Assembly (NCBI GenBank): GCA_032173965.1
Contig: CM063284.1
Location: 131,865,125-131,929,124, forward strand
DNA from: Sitta carolinensis
Lineage: Eukaryota > Chordata > Aves > Passeriformes > Sittidae
Direction of reading: 5' to 3'
DNA: 64,000 nucleotides
In this document: positions 24,701 to 35,609 of the stretch, in pieces
How positions within the stretch are numbered: position 1 is the first letter of the stretch
Layout of the letters: every line of letters starts with the position of its first letter
Made by a program: the position numbers and the translations under genes
The notes under the pieces: generated by a model
Database searches by the model: none
What the model saw: only the letters and a program-made list of their open reading frames with translations
Told to the model about the DNA's origin: nothing

Positions 24701-27529
24701 AACTGCCATTCTAGACACTAAATGTATTGTTTTCTTTAAGTCCTCAGGAATTACATAGACCATTCAAAAGAAAAGACAAACATGTTTGTTAAAATTAGGG
24801 CATTTGGTTTTTAAATTGATATCCTAAACAATCTGTATTAAATTGTTGGAAGGAATACAGTGATATAAAGAAATGCAGTGTGATACAGAAAATTGTGAAT
24901 AAGAATGATACTCCAGTTAGAAAAAAACCCCATCTTTAATGAAAGTGACATTTTGTCATCTATGTGTATGGGAAACCCCATGTAAAGAGGTAAACTCAGA
25001 CCTTTTATTTAAATCAGCATATACTCTCTGAGAAGGAGAATCATGGGAAGGTTGTTTATGGTAATACTGATATACTGTATTTTAATATTTCAGTTTAACT
25101 TCTGTCATATTTTACTTACCCACTCTGTCTGAATTACTGTTTTCCTGTCATTTCCTACTCCTTTACAGTCAGTGATTGTAGCAGCAATCTCTGTAGTCCA
25201 TCTTTTAATCATGTGATTCTGGGCTTTCTTGACTTCCCAACTGAGGCATGTTAACATTTTCTTTTGCTTCTCCCCCATGCCTAGCAACTCAGAAAATTAG
25301 CTGTTAATGATCACGTCTTAGATGCTCTTTATTTTTGATAATACTGTTACTGAACACATCTGACCTCCTTTTGAATTTTTGTGAACCTTTGCAGTTTCTT
25401 TACTGCTTAAAGGATTATTGTGTCCATCCTCTAGAATCCTCATCTTGTTTACCTTTTTACTGGTCCATAACTGTGCTGTCCCATATTTGATAAGCTCCAG
25501 CTGAGCTGGTGAGAGATTTCAGCCATTGGGTATTTTGTTTGACAGCAAACAGGTGACCAAGTGTGCTACAGGGAAGCTCAATCACGTGTAGGTTCAGGTG
25601 ATACCTGGCACTTCTTGTCTTCAGCGTAGTAGGTATGTTACATAGTGCTGTAAGGTTTGAATCTGTTCTGGTGAAGGGGGTTTTTTAAAGGCAGTACAAA
25701 CTCATAAGAAATATTTATTAGTTTTATAGTTGTCAAATAGCTTATTAGAGTAGATGTGCCTTAGAGAAAGGAGCTCCACAGGTGGAACAGAAGGTAATAA
25801 AGTCTAAGATGAGCTCTGATTTGTCTGAGAATTTGTTCTTTTCTACAATTTGCTGTCCTAGAAAGTTTCTCTTTAGTTGCTACCCAGTATTTTACTAAAA
25901 GAAGAGTTGTAAAATGCAGACTTCAATCCAGAATCTAAGATAAATCGCACTTTTTGCTAAATGTGTTTGAAGATAAGCTAGCCTATGAGCTAGTACTGGA
26001 TTGAACTTGAACTAGACTAGATAGAAAATGCATTTCAGGTTTTTTAGATCCTGTTAGCATTTATTAATGAGCGAAAGTGTTTTCATATGTTTTATATATT
26101 GACATTTGGCATGAGCTTTTATAATCCTCAGATACAGCAAAAATACTGTATTTGAAATGAATACAGGGGTTGTACAGCTGATATGGAAGCAACCAATTTC
26201 AAGTGCATGGCTTCCAACTTAAGGGTGTCTTACTGAGGATGGGAATTGTGAGCTCTTTCCTCCATCTATCTGTCTTCATCTTTTTCAGGATCTTGCTTCA
26301 AGTGCTTCACTGTGAGGGTTTCTCAAGTTCTTATTTTTCTGTATCCTGGAAGCGTTTGTATCCATGTCACTTTTAGCATTTGTCTGCTGACAACACATAC
26401 GTATGAGGATTGATCAGACATGCTTTTCTAGAGTTACAGCCCAGATTTTGATAGGGTTTTTTGCATTTTGTTGGAAGACATAAATGTTTTAATGCATCAG
26501 CTTTGGCTTCTACCAGTTGTCTCAAATGATATCTGAAATTCAGCTGTTGAATTGGGCAGAAAGGAAAATCAGCCCTATTCTTTCTGAACCTATGTTTACA
26601 ACAGCAGGAAGAGGAGCACTAAAGCTGCTTTAATCCTGTGTCCTGATTGGTGTCGTATTGCCAAATCCAAAGTAATGGCTTCAATTAGGTATGCTAATAA
26701 TTGGTGATGCCTGAATAGCCAGAATGTAAGCAATAATAATAAATTGCCCCAAACTACACTTTTCACAGCAAAGTTCTAGAGCTATTTGCAATACTATCTA
26801 TGATTAAAGATGGAAAATGGTATTCCTTTTCGAAGTGTTGGCTGTTTGGATCAAATATCTGCAGTCCAAGAGGGAGCAGGAGAAGTCTGGTGGTGTGGGA
26901 TGAGGTCAGGGTTTCTCATGGCAGAGGGGTTTGTGAATGTCCACGTTTTCCAGGTCTGGCCTCCTCTGACATGTGGCATGCCAGGGGACAGCTGCTTGCC
27001 ACTCCATAGCCACACCTTGGCTTACAGGTCTACAACCCATTGAGCTGCCCTGTATTTTCCCTACAGCTGCTGAGGTAAGGTCGAGCTGTTCCCACCTTGT
27101 TCCCCTGCTCTCACAGCAGTCAGGCCCAGCTTTATGCCTCTGCCAGCTCCAGTACAGTTTCTGTGGAAGATTTCTTTCATAGAGAGATTGCTACTAGAGA
27201 GATTCACAACTTCCCCCCACGTTTTCTATCTTGAAAAACCTTAGCAAATACTATGTTGTAGTAGTTTAAATAAATATTACTAATCACATGAGAAGCTTAG
27301 CAGTCAGTGTGCAACACTTGCAAATTGTTGTCCAGCTGTGCTCCAGCGTTAGGCACCATCACAGGTGGAAACAGCACACTGGGAATTCTGGTAGGTCCAT
27401 AAGGGAGTGTTTCTATTACTAGAAGGGAGGCACAGTTAAAATTTTTACCCTTATCTTCACTAACATCACCTCCAGCTGCACTGTAAAAAGCACCTGGAGG
27501 AGGGGATTTGGTCATCTGATTACTTCTTT
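18744..27529. other. Unannotated AT-rich intron
   Basis: One perfect hairpin (19469-19494) and two patches somewhat richer in G and C (about 22270-22640 and 26860-27160) are present. Neither patch matches a gene or repeat that I recognise. Overlapping short frames in both patches look incidental. Confidence 0.55.
19469..19494. repeat. Near-perfect palindrome, 12-bp arms, 2-base centre
   Basis: CAAATATGCAGG is followed by TG and then the exact reverse complement CCTGCATATTTG. This is one of the tightest inverted repeats in the window. The ATGCA core also resembles an octamer-type POU site, which may be coincidence. Confidence 0.9.
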
Positions 27530-27605
27530 TGGTGAACTTGGCAGTGTTAAGTTTGCAGTTGGACTTGATGATGTTAAAGGTCTTTTCCAGTGTAAATGAT
27601 TCAGA
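27530..27605 (+). mobile_element. CR1 LINE 3'-end fragment
   Basis: The order CTTGGCAGTGTTAAG, then GTTGGACTTGATGATGTT, then AAAGGTCTTTTCCA, then AAATGATTC matches the terminal 70 or so bases of avian CR1. The upstream boundary cannot be placed; the preceding 200 bases do not look like CR1 to me. It is non-coding. Confidence 0.65.
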
Positions 27606-28868
27606 CTTTCAGTGCATTTCAGTGGTAGCTGTTTAGTTCTTGTATGTGCATTCCAAATTAAAACCATGTTTTACCTTACTGGATAATCATTTAAAACAGA
27701 TCATCAATAAGGAATACTAAAAGTTTCTTCTTATCTAGAATGCCTTAAGCATATTATTCCAATTGTTCTCTATTTTCTTCAATATTAGTTTTCAGTTTTT
27801 GAACCACAGGTTTCTTATTTACTTCTCCATTTGAAGCAGGATTTTAGAGAAATGAAGAGTTAGGGCAGATGGGGGCATCGATGAAGGCCATAGTGTGGGA
27901 AATCTTGAAACAGAAATTTAGAAACAGGATTTTGTCCTTTTTAAGTGACTCTCACTGTAGGTGAAATGCTGCTATTTTTAGCAAGCTGGGAAATATTGTG
28001 CAATAAGTAAATCTCTGTTTATAATGATGATCCTGCATCTTGTTTAGTATTTAGGCAATGGAGATACCTTAGTTTACAGGCAGTTTAAGGATTTAAGTGA
28101 TTAGTTGGAGAGATTTTAATGTGTGCTTTTTACAGCTTGTGTTCTGATGAAGAGAATGATACATACTTATGTTGATAAATATTTTATCATTGTTACCCAA
28201 GAACAAATCAGCTTAACCTTCTTTAGGGAGTATATCAGTCTGTCACTAAATTTCACCCTTGCATGCATTTGCTTTTCTTTTAGTACCATGCTAGAAGAGA
28301 AAATAAAATCAGAGCTATTTTTTAGGACAGGGTTCTCTTATGTGTGGAACTCAAGTCAGTAGAAAACCTGTCCAATTCACAATATTTTAGAGGCAAGACA
28401 AGTCTACCATAATCCTGTTGTTAGTGCCCTGTTAAGTCTTGGGAGTGGGTGGGAATGAAAGAAAAGTTTCTTAGAATAGTGAGTGATATGTAGACTAAAA
28501 ACTGATTGACATAGTTACATGAAAATAACTATACTTATCAGAATAGAAACTATGATGTTAGTGATGTTGAGTTAGAAAAAAACAAAAATATTTACCTTGA
28601 CAGTTCCTTAAAATAAGTTGCCTTAATTACTGTTTTGAAGAAGAAAGAAAATAGCCTGTATGAACATTAGTGTTGCAAAACATGGTTTGTAGACTATGTT
28701 GACAGACTGAAAACATGCAATTATGAACACAGTGAAGATGCTTGAGGTACTTCTTTGCAAAGATTCAATTTTATTATGGAAAGCCCACAGAAAATACTTA
28801 TACCCCAGTTTTTACATTTTAGGAAAACCTTTCTTTTTGTTCTGTTTTTCCAGTTAAATAAAGGAAGT

Positions 28869-28900
28869 GGGGTGGGGGCGTTGGGGGGTATGGAGGAGGG
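28869..28900 (+). repeat. G-rich tract with G-quadruplex potential
   Basis: GGGG, T, GGGGG, CGTT, GGGGGG, then a 9-base spacer containing two GG pairs, then GGG. The first three tracts fit a quadruplex tightly; the last loop is slightly longer than the usual limit of seven. It lies on the VPS13B sense strand. Confidence 0.75.
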
Positions 28901-31666
28901 AACTCAAACACAGCACCCCAGTGTTTTCAGGTGATGTGTGGGAGGAAGCAGAATGACTGAAAGAGATGTTGAAGTTCCTATGTTGCTGCTGTTTTATTGC
29001 AAATAAGAATGTGAATGCTTTATGCTCTCCCAATGCTTTGAGCGTGAGAAGTAGGACTGGTGCCCGTTAGAGCTGGTCTTTGTGGCTTCTATTATGTTCT
29101 TTCTGAAAGGAGGAAGGAATTAAGTTCGGTTTTAGCTTGGAGTTTCCTCAGAAGTGCCATCTCTGTAACCAAGTCCAATACAGACTTCCAGAAATTCACA
29201 CTGAGCACTGCCTAAGCAGAGACTGAACACAGATGAGTATCTTTTAGGAAAGAAATGGGGTTTCTCATATGCTTTAATTTGTTTACTAGCTTTTCTGTGT
29301 TAGTCATGTAAAATCTAAATATATGTTTTTGTGGAAATAATTTGACATTTTTTGTCATGATTCCAGAAAGACTCATGCTTCAATGTTATTTCATTTAGTT
29401 AATAGCTCCTTACTTTTGTTCATGGATTGATCTTTTTACTGTTTGAAATAATTTTGACAGGTATGTGACAGTCTCTTACTGTATCATGTTGCCAAACCAT
29501 AGTTTATTGGTACTTAATGCTTTAAATATTGAATTTTTTCCTTCTGAGGCCACAGACTAAATGCGGGCACAATTCATGTGGAGCTGCTTCTAGAAGTTGC
29601 CATGCCTTACTCATTTCCTATTTCATATTTTGCAGTTCTTTTATGATCTTTCTGAAGAATTATCGTATTTCAGGGATTTGGCAGCACACAGTCCTGACTG
29701 TTGTCCTCAGAATCAGTAACATACCTCTTTTCTGGTTTTCAGTGCTTGTTATTGATCAGTTTAGATTTTGTTTTTTGGTTTGCCAGTAATCATCGCAAGT
29801 TTATCTTATCACAAACGGATTGATAAAAGATGTTGATAAAATCACTAATTAGTTAATGTTTTTAAACAGGCCTTAAATTAAATGAGTGCTTAGATTTCTA
29901 GGCTTGCTAGAAGAAATCCTGAGTTGATCTATAAAGACATAGTTGTGACCTGCCTTTTGCTATTTGTTTCCCTCCTGCTTGCACATGGAATGACACTGAA
30001 CTTGGGGCAAGCTGTGTGGTTGGATTACCTACGTGGAGCAGACCAAAGCTCTATCTGTAAAGTTGGAGGGAGGATGTGAATACCTGTTTCAAAGTGTGGG
30101 AAAACCTTTCTTAACAGCACAACGTTTCTGTACGTGTACCAGGAACATAATGGCTCTTGAGTCTTGGCGTTTAATTAAAATTAATTAGTGTGTGCAAGGT
30201 GTAAATGGTGAGGGTGTAGTAGATTTTAGGTTAGAAAACCTTTCTGCCTATTTTTGGGTTCTGCCTTATGGGGAGAACAGATTTTAAGTCTTTGGTGACG
30301 TGATGTATTCTTTGTGTCTGAATCAAGCGAAACAGGCTATGCTTGATCACCGGGTGTACACATGGCTAGTATTGGGAAGAAACGCTGGATTTTTACTGCA
30401 AATCATTCTACAATGGGCAAGATGTTTCCAGGAAAGAAACCAGACACCTAGAAAATTTATCTGGATGGAGCCATAAGTTACATTTGATGGTGACTTGCTT
30501 ATGTATCTCTTTCTCCATAAAGTCTTTGATTCCCCTGTTCCTGGTGAAAATAATAAATAAACTGAAGAAAAAGTGATTTGTACCAAAAAAATCACGTTGC
30601 CCTAATTTGACTCCACTCAGCAACAAATTCAGGTAAATCTGAATTGTGCTTTTGCAAGTGAGATTCCAGAAAAATGAGTACAGCACAAGTTCTTCTCTCT
30701 TGTCTAGCACCTTGGAAATAAGCCTTGCTCATACTTCATTTGCAGGATGTTGAATTTGCATAACATTTGCTGTTGGCAATGACAGATTTGGTTTTCCTAC
30801 TGTCTGTTCAAATTCATACTCAATGTCTTAATTAAAATGTTGTGGTCTGTCTCCATACATAATTTCAGTTACTATGTGGAGGCATAGAGCATTTCTTATC
30901 TAGGAGTTTGAGCATCTTCATGCTCAATCAATCCCTTAAAACACTACTTAAAAAAGGTTTGTAAACATTGAGAGGAGGGAAGGAAGCTCTAGTCATTGCT
31001 TGCGTAATCATTTCTTTGCTGAAATAGGTATTTAAGGAGTATTGTAGTTATGTCAACAACTGTTAAGACTTTGAGTTCATAATGATATCATGATGAAAGA
31101 AATAGGGGAGACTATTTGGGCAGAACTAAAGTTACAGGGGTGGAAACTGCAGGCAGTGGCATATGAAGGAAACAAGGCTTCTTTCTTCTCTGTAGAGCAG
31201 CTTGCCAATTTGACAAGTTTATGAGAGATGGTTCATAATTTTCAAAAATTTTCAGAGACTGAAAAAATGGCCTCCTATTTTAAACCAGTTTATTAGAAAT
31301 GGTTCACAAAAAGTCTTGGAACTTTCTGAGCATTGAAAAAGATTTGTAACTTGGTGAGGGCAGTCACCTTAAATTTAGGTGATTTTTGTCTTTGTGATGA
31401 AAGTCTAGTTAGACATTCTAAGTTCCTTATTGTGTTCTCTGTATCGGATTTCAGTAATTAATAAAGTGGGATTTTTTGAGTATCCATCAGTTCAGAGCTG
31501 TGGAACCTGAATGGAATTTTTTTCTGGCAACTTCTCCTTGGTTACTGTGGTGTGCAGTGGTTATCAGGTGTTGAAGCGGAAAGCAGGTTGCCATTTGACA
31601 TCAAAGCAACATAGAAAAGGAAGGGCCTGAGTACACTATGCTTTCCCAAAACTTTTCTATTTTCTG

Positions 31667-31707
31667 TTCAAATAGTTGAAAACTATTTCTTTTCAAATAG
31701 TTGAAAA
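31667..31707. repeat. Short direct repeat, 16 bp twice, period 25
   Basis: TTCAAATAGTTGAAAA occurs at 31667-31682 and again at 31692-31707. The intervening bases include AACTATTT, the reverse complement of the core of the repeat, so the tract can also fold. Confidence 0.9.
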
Positions 31708-31740
31708 TGGACAAAGTGTTTACCCTAACCCCGTAACAGG

Positions 31741-31786
31741 AAAAAAAAAAGAGGAAAAAAAAAAAAAAAAGCTTTTTTTTTTTTTT
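31741..31786. repeat. A-run plus perfect A14-GC-T14 palindrome
   Basis: Ten A, GAGG, sixteen A, GC and fourteen T follow one another. The 30 bases at 31757-31786 form a perfect palindrome centred on a HindIII-like AAGCTT. Confidence 0.95.
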
Positions 31787-32281
31787 ACTTCTACCAGTTA
31801 TTTCTTCATCATGAGCATTAAAATATGATTGTTAATTATCTGTGACAATTTAATAAAGGGTTTGTGGGTTTCTTTAAGGCCAAGCCATTAAGCTTTCCTG
31901 GCTTCCCATCATGGTCCTTAACTGCTGGCTGGATGAAAAGCAGTTCATTGGCTCATTTGAACAATGCTTTGCTGACTGTCATGAATATGATGATTGGTCA
32001 GTTGAGGAGGGCTAATACACTCATGGTTTCATGAAGGTTATGGAAAATAAATGTCTTGGATAATGCTGTCATATTTTGCTGAAATTCAGTAAATCCAGAA
32101 GTTACTTGTCGAGGGACTAGGAGTATACAGAAACAAATAGTAAGCATGATCACACCTAAACTTGGTTCCTCTTTTTTCAAATAGGATACTTAACTAAACT
32201 GTAAGTTATGCATGTGAGTAACATGGACAGTTTTAGTCTCAATGCAAAGAAGTTGTCAAGGATAATGCATCTAAAGGTGAT

Positions 32282-32334
32282 CTTCATTATGGAAATTATT
32301 TAGTTTTAAAACTACCTAGTCTTCCATAATGAAG
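32282..32334. repeat. Inverted repeat with nested palindrome
   Basis: CTTCATTATGGA at 32282-32293 pairs exactly with TCCATAATGAAG at 32323-32334. Inside the 29-base spacer, AGTTTTAAAACT (32302-32313) is itself a perfect 12-bp palindrome. No flanking duplication or known transposon end was recognised. Confidence 0.9.
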
Positions 32335-32547
32335 TGAGAGAAATGTATTGGACATCACACCTTTTATTCTGACTCTTAAAAGAATTGCTGAAGAGTGAAA
32401 ACATCAAGAGACTACCAGTTTTAAGAGGGCTTAAATGACAGGAGTCAAATTGTGACCTCAGTTTGATCTGCTTTAACTGTGAGAGTGGTTGCTACTAACA
32501 ATTTAATCATCTTTATTTTTGAATTAGCAGAAGATAGAGAAAACAAA

Positions 32548-32553
32548 TTTTTC

Positions 32554-32584
<31 letters not shown>

Positions 32585-32606
32585 TTTTTCTTTTTTTTTC
32601 TTTTTT
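32548..32606. repeat. Pyrimidine tract, mostly T
   Basis: 59 bases are only T and C, including a 28-T run (32562-32589) and a 9-T run. The lysine-rich minus-strand and phenylalanine-rich plus-strand frames that cross it are artefacts of the tract. Confidence 0.95.
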
Positions 32607-33687
32607 AAATTTGAATGCAATGGTCGCTGTTTTGCACAAATTTATAGGAACTGTGAGAAGGCAGAAGTGCTTAGAGATACCCTATTTTCTTTTGACAAAT
32701 TCATGCATTGTGCATGCCTTAGATCAAAGGGGATTTTCAGCTTTAAAAGAGGTTTACCCTGGACAAAAATGGGAATGAATTTGTCTGTTCGCCAGACAAA
32801 CTAATAGTTGGTCTTTCAGACTGAGAACTGATGGGGTGTTGTAATGAAAGGCACACAAATTAATTTCAGTGAGTATTCTTTGAGCCTGAAGCCTTCCTGA
32901 GTCACAAATAAGGAAAAGTCTGGACATACCTCAAAGACAGAAGAGAGGTTAAATTTTGATAAGAAAGTATATCTAGAGTGTGGAACATAATTTCAGATTC
33001 TTTACCAGTCTGTTTTACCACATGCTGGGTGTCCCTTCACATGTTTCTTCTTTCTGTTTTTTAAAGTACTTTTATTCAAAAATTATTTGAATGTCTTACC
33101 ATAAAAAAACCTTGAATATATGTGAAGACAGCTTGCTAAATGATTATATATGCTCTACAAAATACTCTTCAATCTTTAGGAACTGGAATAGGCCCAATGA
33201 ACTAAGCATAATTACCAAATTTAACCTGAAATCTTCTGTTCCCTATAATTTTTTAGGATTCTTTTCCTTACTAGTTAATATATACTTAAGGTTGTTCTTT
33301 GGGTTAAGTCTTTGAGAGATTTTGCAAAAAAACTAATTAATTCTGTAGATAATTACATTTCTTTAATGTGTTTAATAATCTTGAAATCTGTATAAAAATG
33401 TGTTTTAACTTGATATTCCACAGTACTTTCCTTGCATAATTATGGATTTTGGAACAAATTTTATGTTATGTACACGAGGAAGTGGTTCCATAATTATACT
33501 AATGTTTGCATAATTAACAAGCTGCTTGCCAATTTTAACTGACAAATTCCAAGTCGCTTCTGCATGAGGGAAAAAAAAACATTAAAAAGGCAACTCCTGT
33601 TAGTTTTTCCTTTCATACTTCTTACAGGTGTTGAAACTATTTATTTCTAATTTGCAAGTGAATTTATGTGGTTTTTTTTTCTGATAG

Positions 33688-33990
33688 GCAGTGCTGTACA
33701 GATTTGGAGGGCTGGCTTCCTCCACCTGTGCTCTGGGGCTCTTCTGGGGGGCTGCCCTCAAGCTCTGCCAGCATATCTCCGTGCTGGCTTGTCCAGTCCC
33801 CCCTTGCTGTTTCTGCCATAGTTCGAGGCAGCTCCTCAGAAGTGGCTGCCAAGAGCACTGACTTCTTCCAAGCGGTGCAGTAGTTTTCTGGTGCTCACAA
33901 ATGGGGGCTGAGGAAAGACCACCAAAAGTTATTTCCACTTGTGACCCAAGGCAAGGTTTGAACTTCAGTTTCCGCTGAAAAATGGCAAGC
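33688..33990 (+). other. GC-richer patch with possible MIR/CORE-SINE tail, unassigned
   Basis: The patch starts immediately after a strong acceptor-like sequence (a run of T, then CTGATAG) and is clearly richer in G and C than the intron around it. Its right end, about 33930-33986, reads CACTTGTGACCCAAGGCAAG, then CTTCAGTTTCC, then TGAAAAATGG, which resembles the 3' part of MIR SINEs. AAGAGCACTGACT near 33850 also resembles an internal MIR segment, although the spacing is longer than in the consensus. It could be an old SINE, a lineage-specific exon or neither. Frames of 64-130 codons cross it on both strands without recognisable homology. Confidence 0.3.
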
Positions 33991-34454
33991 ACGCTGTTGG
34001 CCTTCTGTACAGCTCAGCTGCATGGATTTAATGCTTTACATAGCTACTGAGTAAAATGTTGTCTAAATAAAATCTGAAAACACTTAGTCATTTTAAGATC
34101 CTGCAATTAAATGGTCGTAATAAAAACATGAAGGAGAATAGTTGACGTGGCACTTATGAAGTGAAAACAGAAGTGTATCTGTGTATATATTCATATTTGT
34201 TATTTCAATTTCTAAATGGTCTTGTGTGTTTTCCTCACAGTATCTATATATATTTCATGCATAACTGTTTGTATTAAGAAACTAATATGAAGCATTCTTT
34301 CACTTTCATTTAAAACCTGTGAATCACAACAAAAATGCTGTAAGAATATCTAATGTAGATAATTAAAATATAATTAAGTTTAAATGCCTTGGTGAAGGAA
34401 TATAAAAATATTTAAATTCAACAGGCTAGTACATTTGCAGTTTTCTTTTATTAG

Positions 34455-34589
34455 GTGTGAAATCTAAGAATCCCCTGCCAACTCTTGAGGGCTCAATCCA
34501 GAATGTTGAATTGAAGTACTGCAGCACATCATTGGTCAAATGTGCCTCTGGGACCGTGGGATCAATAAAAATTTGTGCCAAAGCCCCAG
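34455..34589 (+). CDS. VPS13B: VPS13B internal exon (first of two in window)
   Basis: This is an internal coding exon of 135 nt (45 codons). It follows a pyrimidine-rich acceptor (TTTTCTTTTATTAG) and is followed by the donor GTATGT. It enters in phase 1: its first two bases complete a Gly codon begun in the previous exon. The frame is then open throughout, reading VKSKNPLPTLEGS near the start and VGSIKICAKAP at the end; the last base is the first base of a split codon. The peptide closely matches my recollection of vertebrate VPS13B around residues 850-900 of about 4,000. VPS13B is a peripheral Golgi/endosomal bridge-like lipid-transfer protein; this stretch would lie in the repeated beta-groove rod, after the N-terminal chorein region. 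The residue numbering is from memory. The other five frames give no better match, and the 60-codon minus-strand frame here is a shadow. Confidence 0.93.
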
Positions 34590-34798
34590 GTATGTGCAGC
34601 TGGACCATGTAAAACTTTATTGCCTGTATAGAAGAATTGGCCTTGCTTTTTACAAGGGGAGTTACTGAAACAAGAATTTACTCATTGTTGCTATGAATCA
34701 GAGAGGGGGTTTTGCATTCTGTTTTGTTTTTTTTTTGGTTATTATTAAGTATGTCATGATGATCCAGTCTTGCTTCAGTATAGTCAAATACTACACTG

Positions 34799-34832
<34 letters not shown>

Positions 34833-35435
34833 ATTTTTTTTTTCTGCTGAGACAAATATTAATCTAGAAGCATTTAAGAAATAGGAAAAATGCAGAATAC
34901 TTTCACCTAGCTTTGTCCTTAACATAATTTTAATGTATTCTCTTGATTGTTTAATGCCTCATTTTCCATTAATGCTACAGGTATGTATTTTGCTTGTAAA
35001 GTTTTTGAGAACACTGTGATTTTTTTTTTTACTTCTTTAATATAACTTTTCCTGAGGATCATGTGGGAACTTATCAATGTCTTTGATGTCTTTATAGATA
35101 AAAACAGCTAAGGTCAAGAACATTAAAAATTGAGTGTCTTTAAATTGAGTTCATGACGATACTTAAGTAGATTATTTTAAAAATTGGGAAGGAAATTACT
35201 GTTTTAAAGATAATCAATTGCTTTATTTGAAATCCTCCTGGATGTCAAGGCATTTACAGGATAAACATTAAGTACGTTGTTCAATAGTTTATCTGATGCT
35301 GCTCTTTTTATTTGCTCTTTTAATTCTGTATTCACAATGTTAATTGATAGCTGTTCTCTTTGGACCAGTGAATAATTGTCTTGAAAATTTATGTTGCTGC
35401 ACTAAAAGCCATAAGGAATCTAATTTTTATCTTAG
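34590..35435 (+). other. VPS13B: VPS13B short intron (846 bp)
   Basis: This intron separates the two recognised exons, runs GTATGT to TTAG, and is phase 1 on both sides. It holds a 28-base A run followed by a 10-base T run (34804-34843) and is otherwise AT-rich without recognisable elements. No additional exon with coherent splice sites and frame was seen in it. Confidence 0.9.
34804..34843. repeat. VPS13B: A28 run followed by T10 inside the short VPS13B intron
   Basis: 28 consecutive A, then GA, then 10 T lie about 215 bases after the first exon's donor. The A and T runs are complementary and could pair in the pre-mRNA. Confidence 0.95.
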
Positions 35436-35609
35436 GTGATGGTGGAAAAGAGAAGCTGATTCCTTTAATTCAAGGCCCTTCTGACACCAGAGACTTACAC
35501 AGCAGTAAATGGCTCAACGAGAGTAGAAAGCCAGAATCTCTCTTAGCTCCAGATTTGGTAGCCTTTACAATCCAAATTCCACAGTATATGGACTACTGCC
35601 ATAATTCTG
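35436..35609 (+). CDS. VPS13B: VPS13B internal exon (second of two in window)
   Basis: This is the next internal coding exon, 174 nt (58 codons). Its acceptor is TTTTTATCTTAG and its donor is GTAAGT, close to the ideal consensus. The phase matches the preceding exon: the leading GT completes the codon begun by that exon's last G. The frame reads GGKEKLIPLIQGPSDT, then KWLNESRKPESLLAPDL, and ends IPQYMDYCHNS with one base left over. This strongly resembles human VPS13B as I recall it, with conservative changes. At the exon junction the bird sequence appears to have one residue fewer than the human sequence I remember; that detail is uncertain. The frame also stays open for a few codons into both flanking introns, which is incidental. 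A search of vertebrate VPS13B orthologues would settle the exact numbering. Confidence 0.94.

Larger units (their letters stand above)
27606..33687. other. Unannotated AT-rich intron
   Basis: The stretch contains a G-rich tract, a direct repeat, an A/T palindrome, a nested hairpin and a pyrimidine tract, all listed separately. No gene or exon was recognised. Confidence 0.55.
1..34454 (+). other. VPS13B: VPS13B intron upstream of the first exon, 5' end outside window
   Basis: Everything left of the first recognised exon is non-coding by eye. I looked for the preceding VPS13B coding sequence, which should end in a phase-1 Gly codon, and did not find it. The intron is therefore inferred to begin before the window. 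Embedded repeats are listed separately. If a short or diverged exon escaped my reading, this would be more than one intron. Confidence 0.7.

Noticed and set aside
27066..27075. Micro-exon-like CTGCTGAG between CCCTACAG and GTAAGG
   Set aside because: Eight bases cannot be supported as an exon without transcript data, and it does not keep phase 1.
32445..32778. Lysine-rich and phenylalanine-rich frames on opposite strands
   Set aside because: Produced by the pyrimidine tract at 32548-32606.
33940..33975. tRNA-like B-box word GGTTTGAACTTC
   Set aside because: No A box or cloverleaf is present at the right distance; a SINE remnant is the better explanation.
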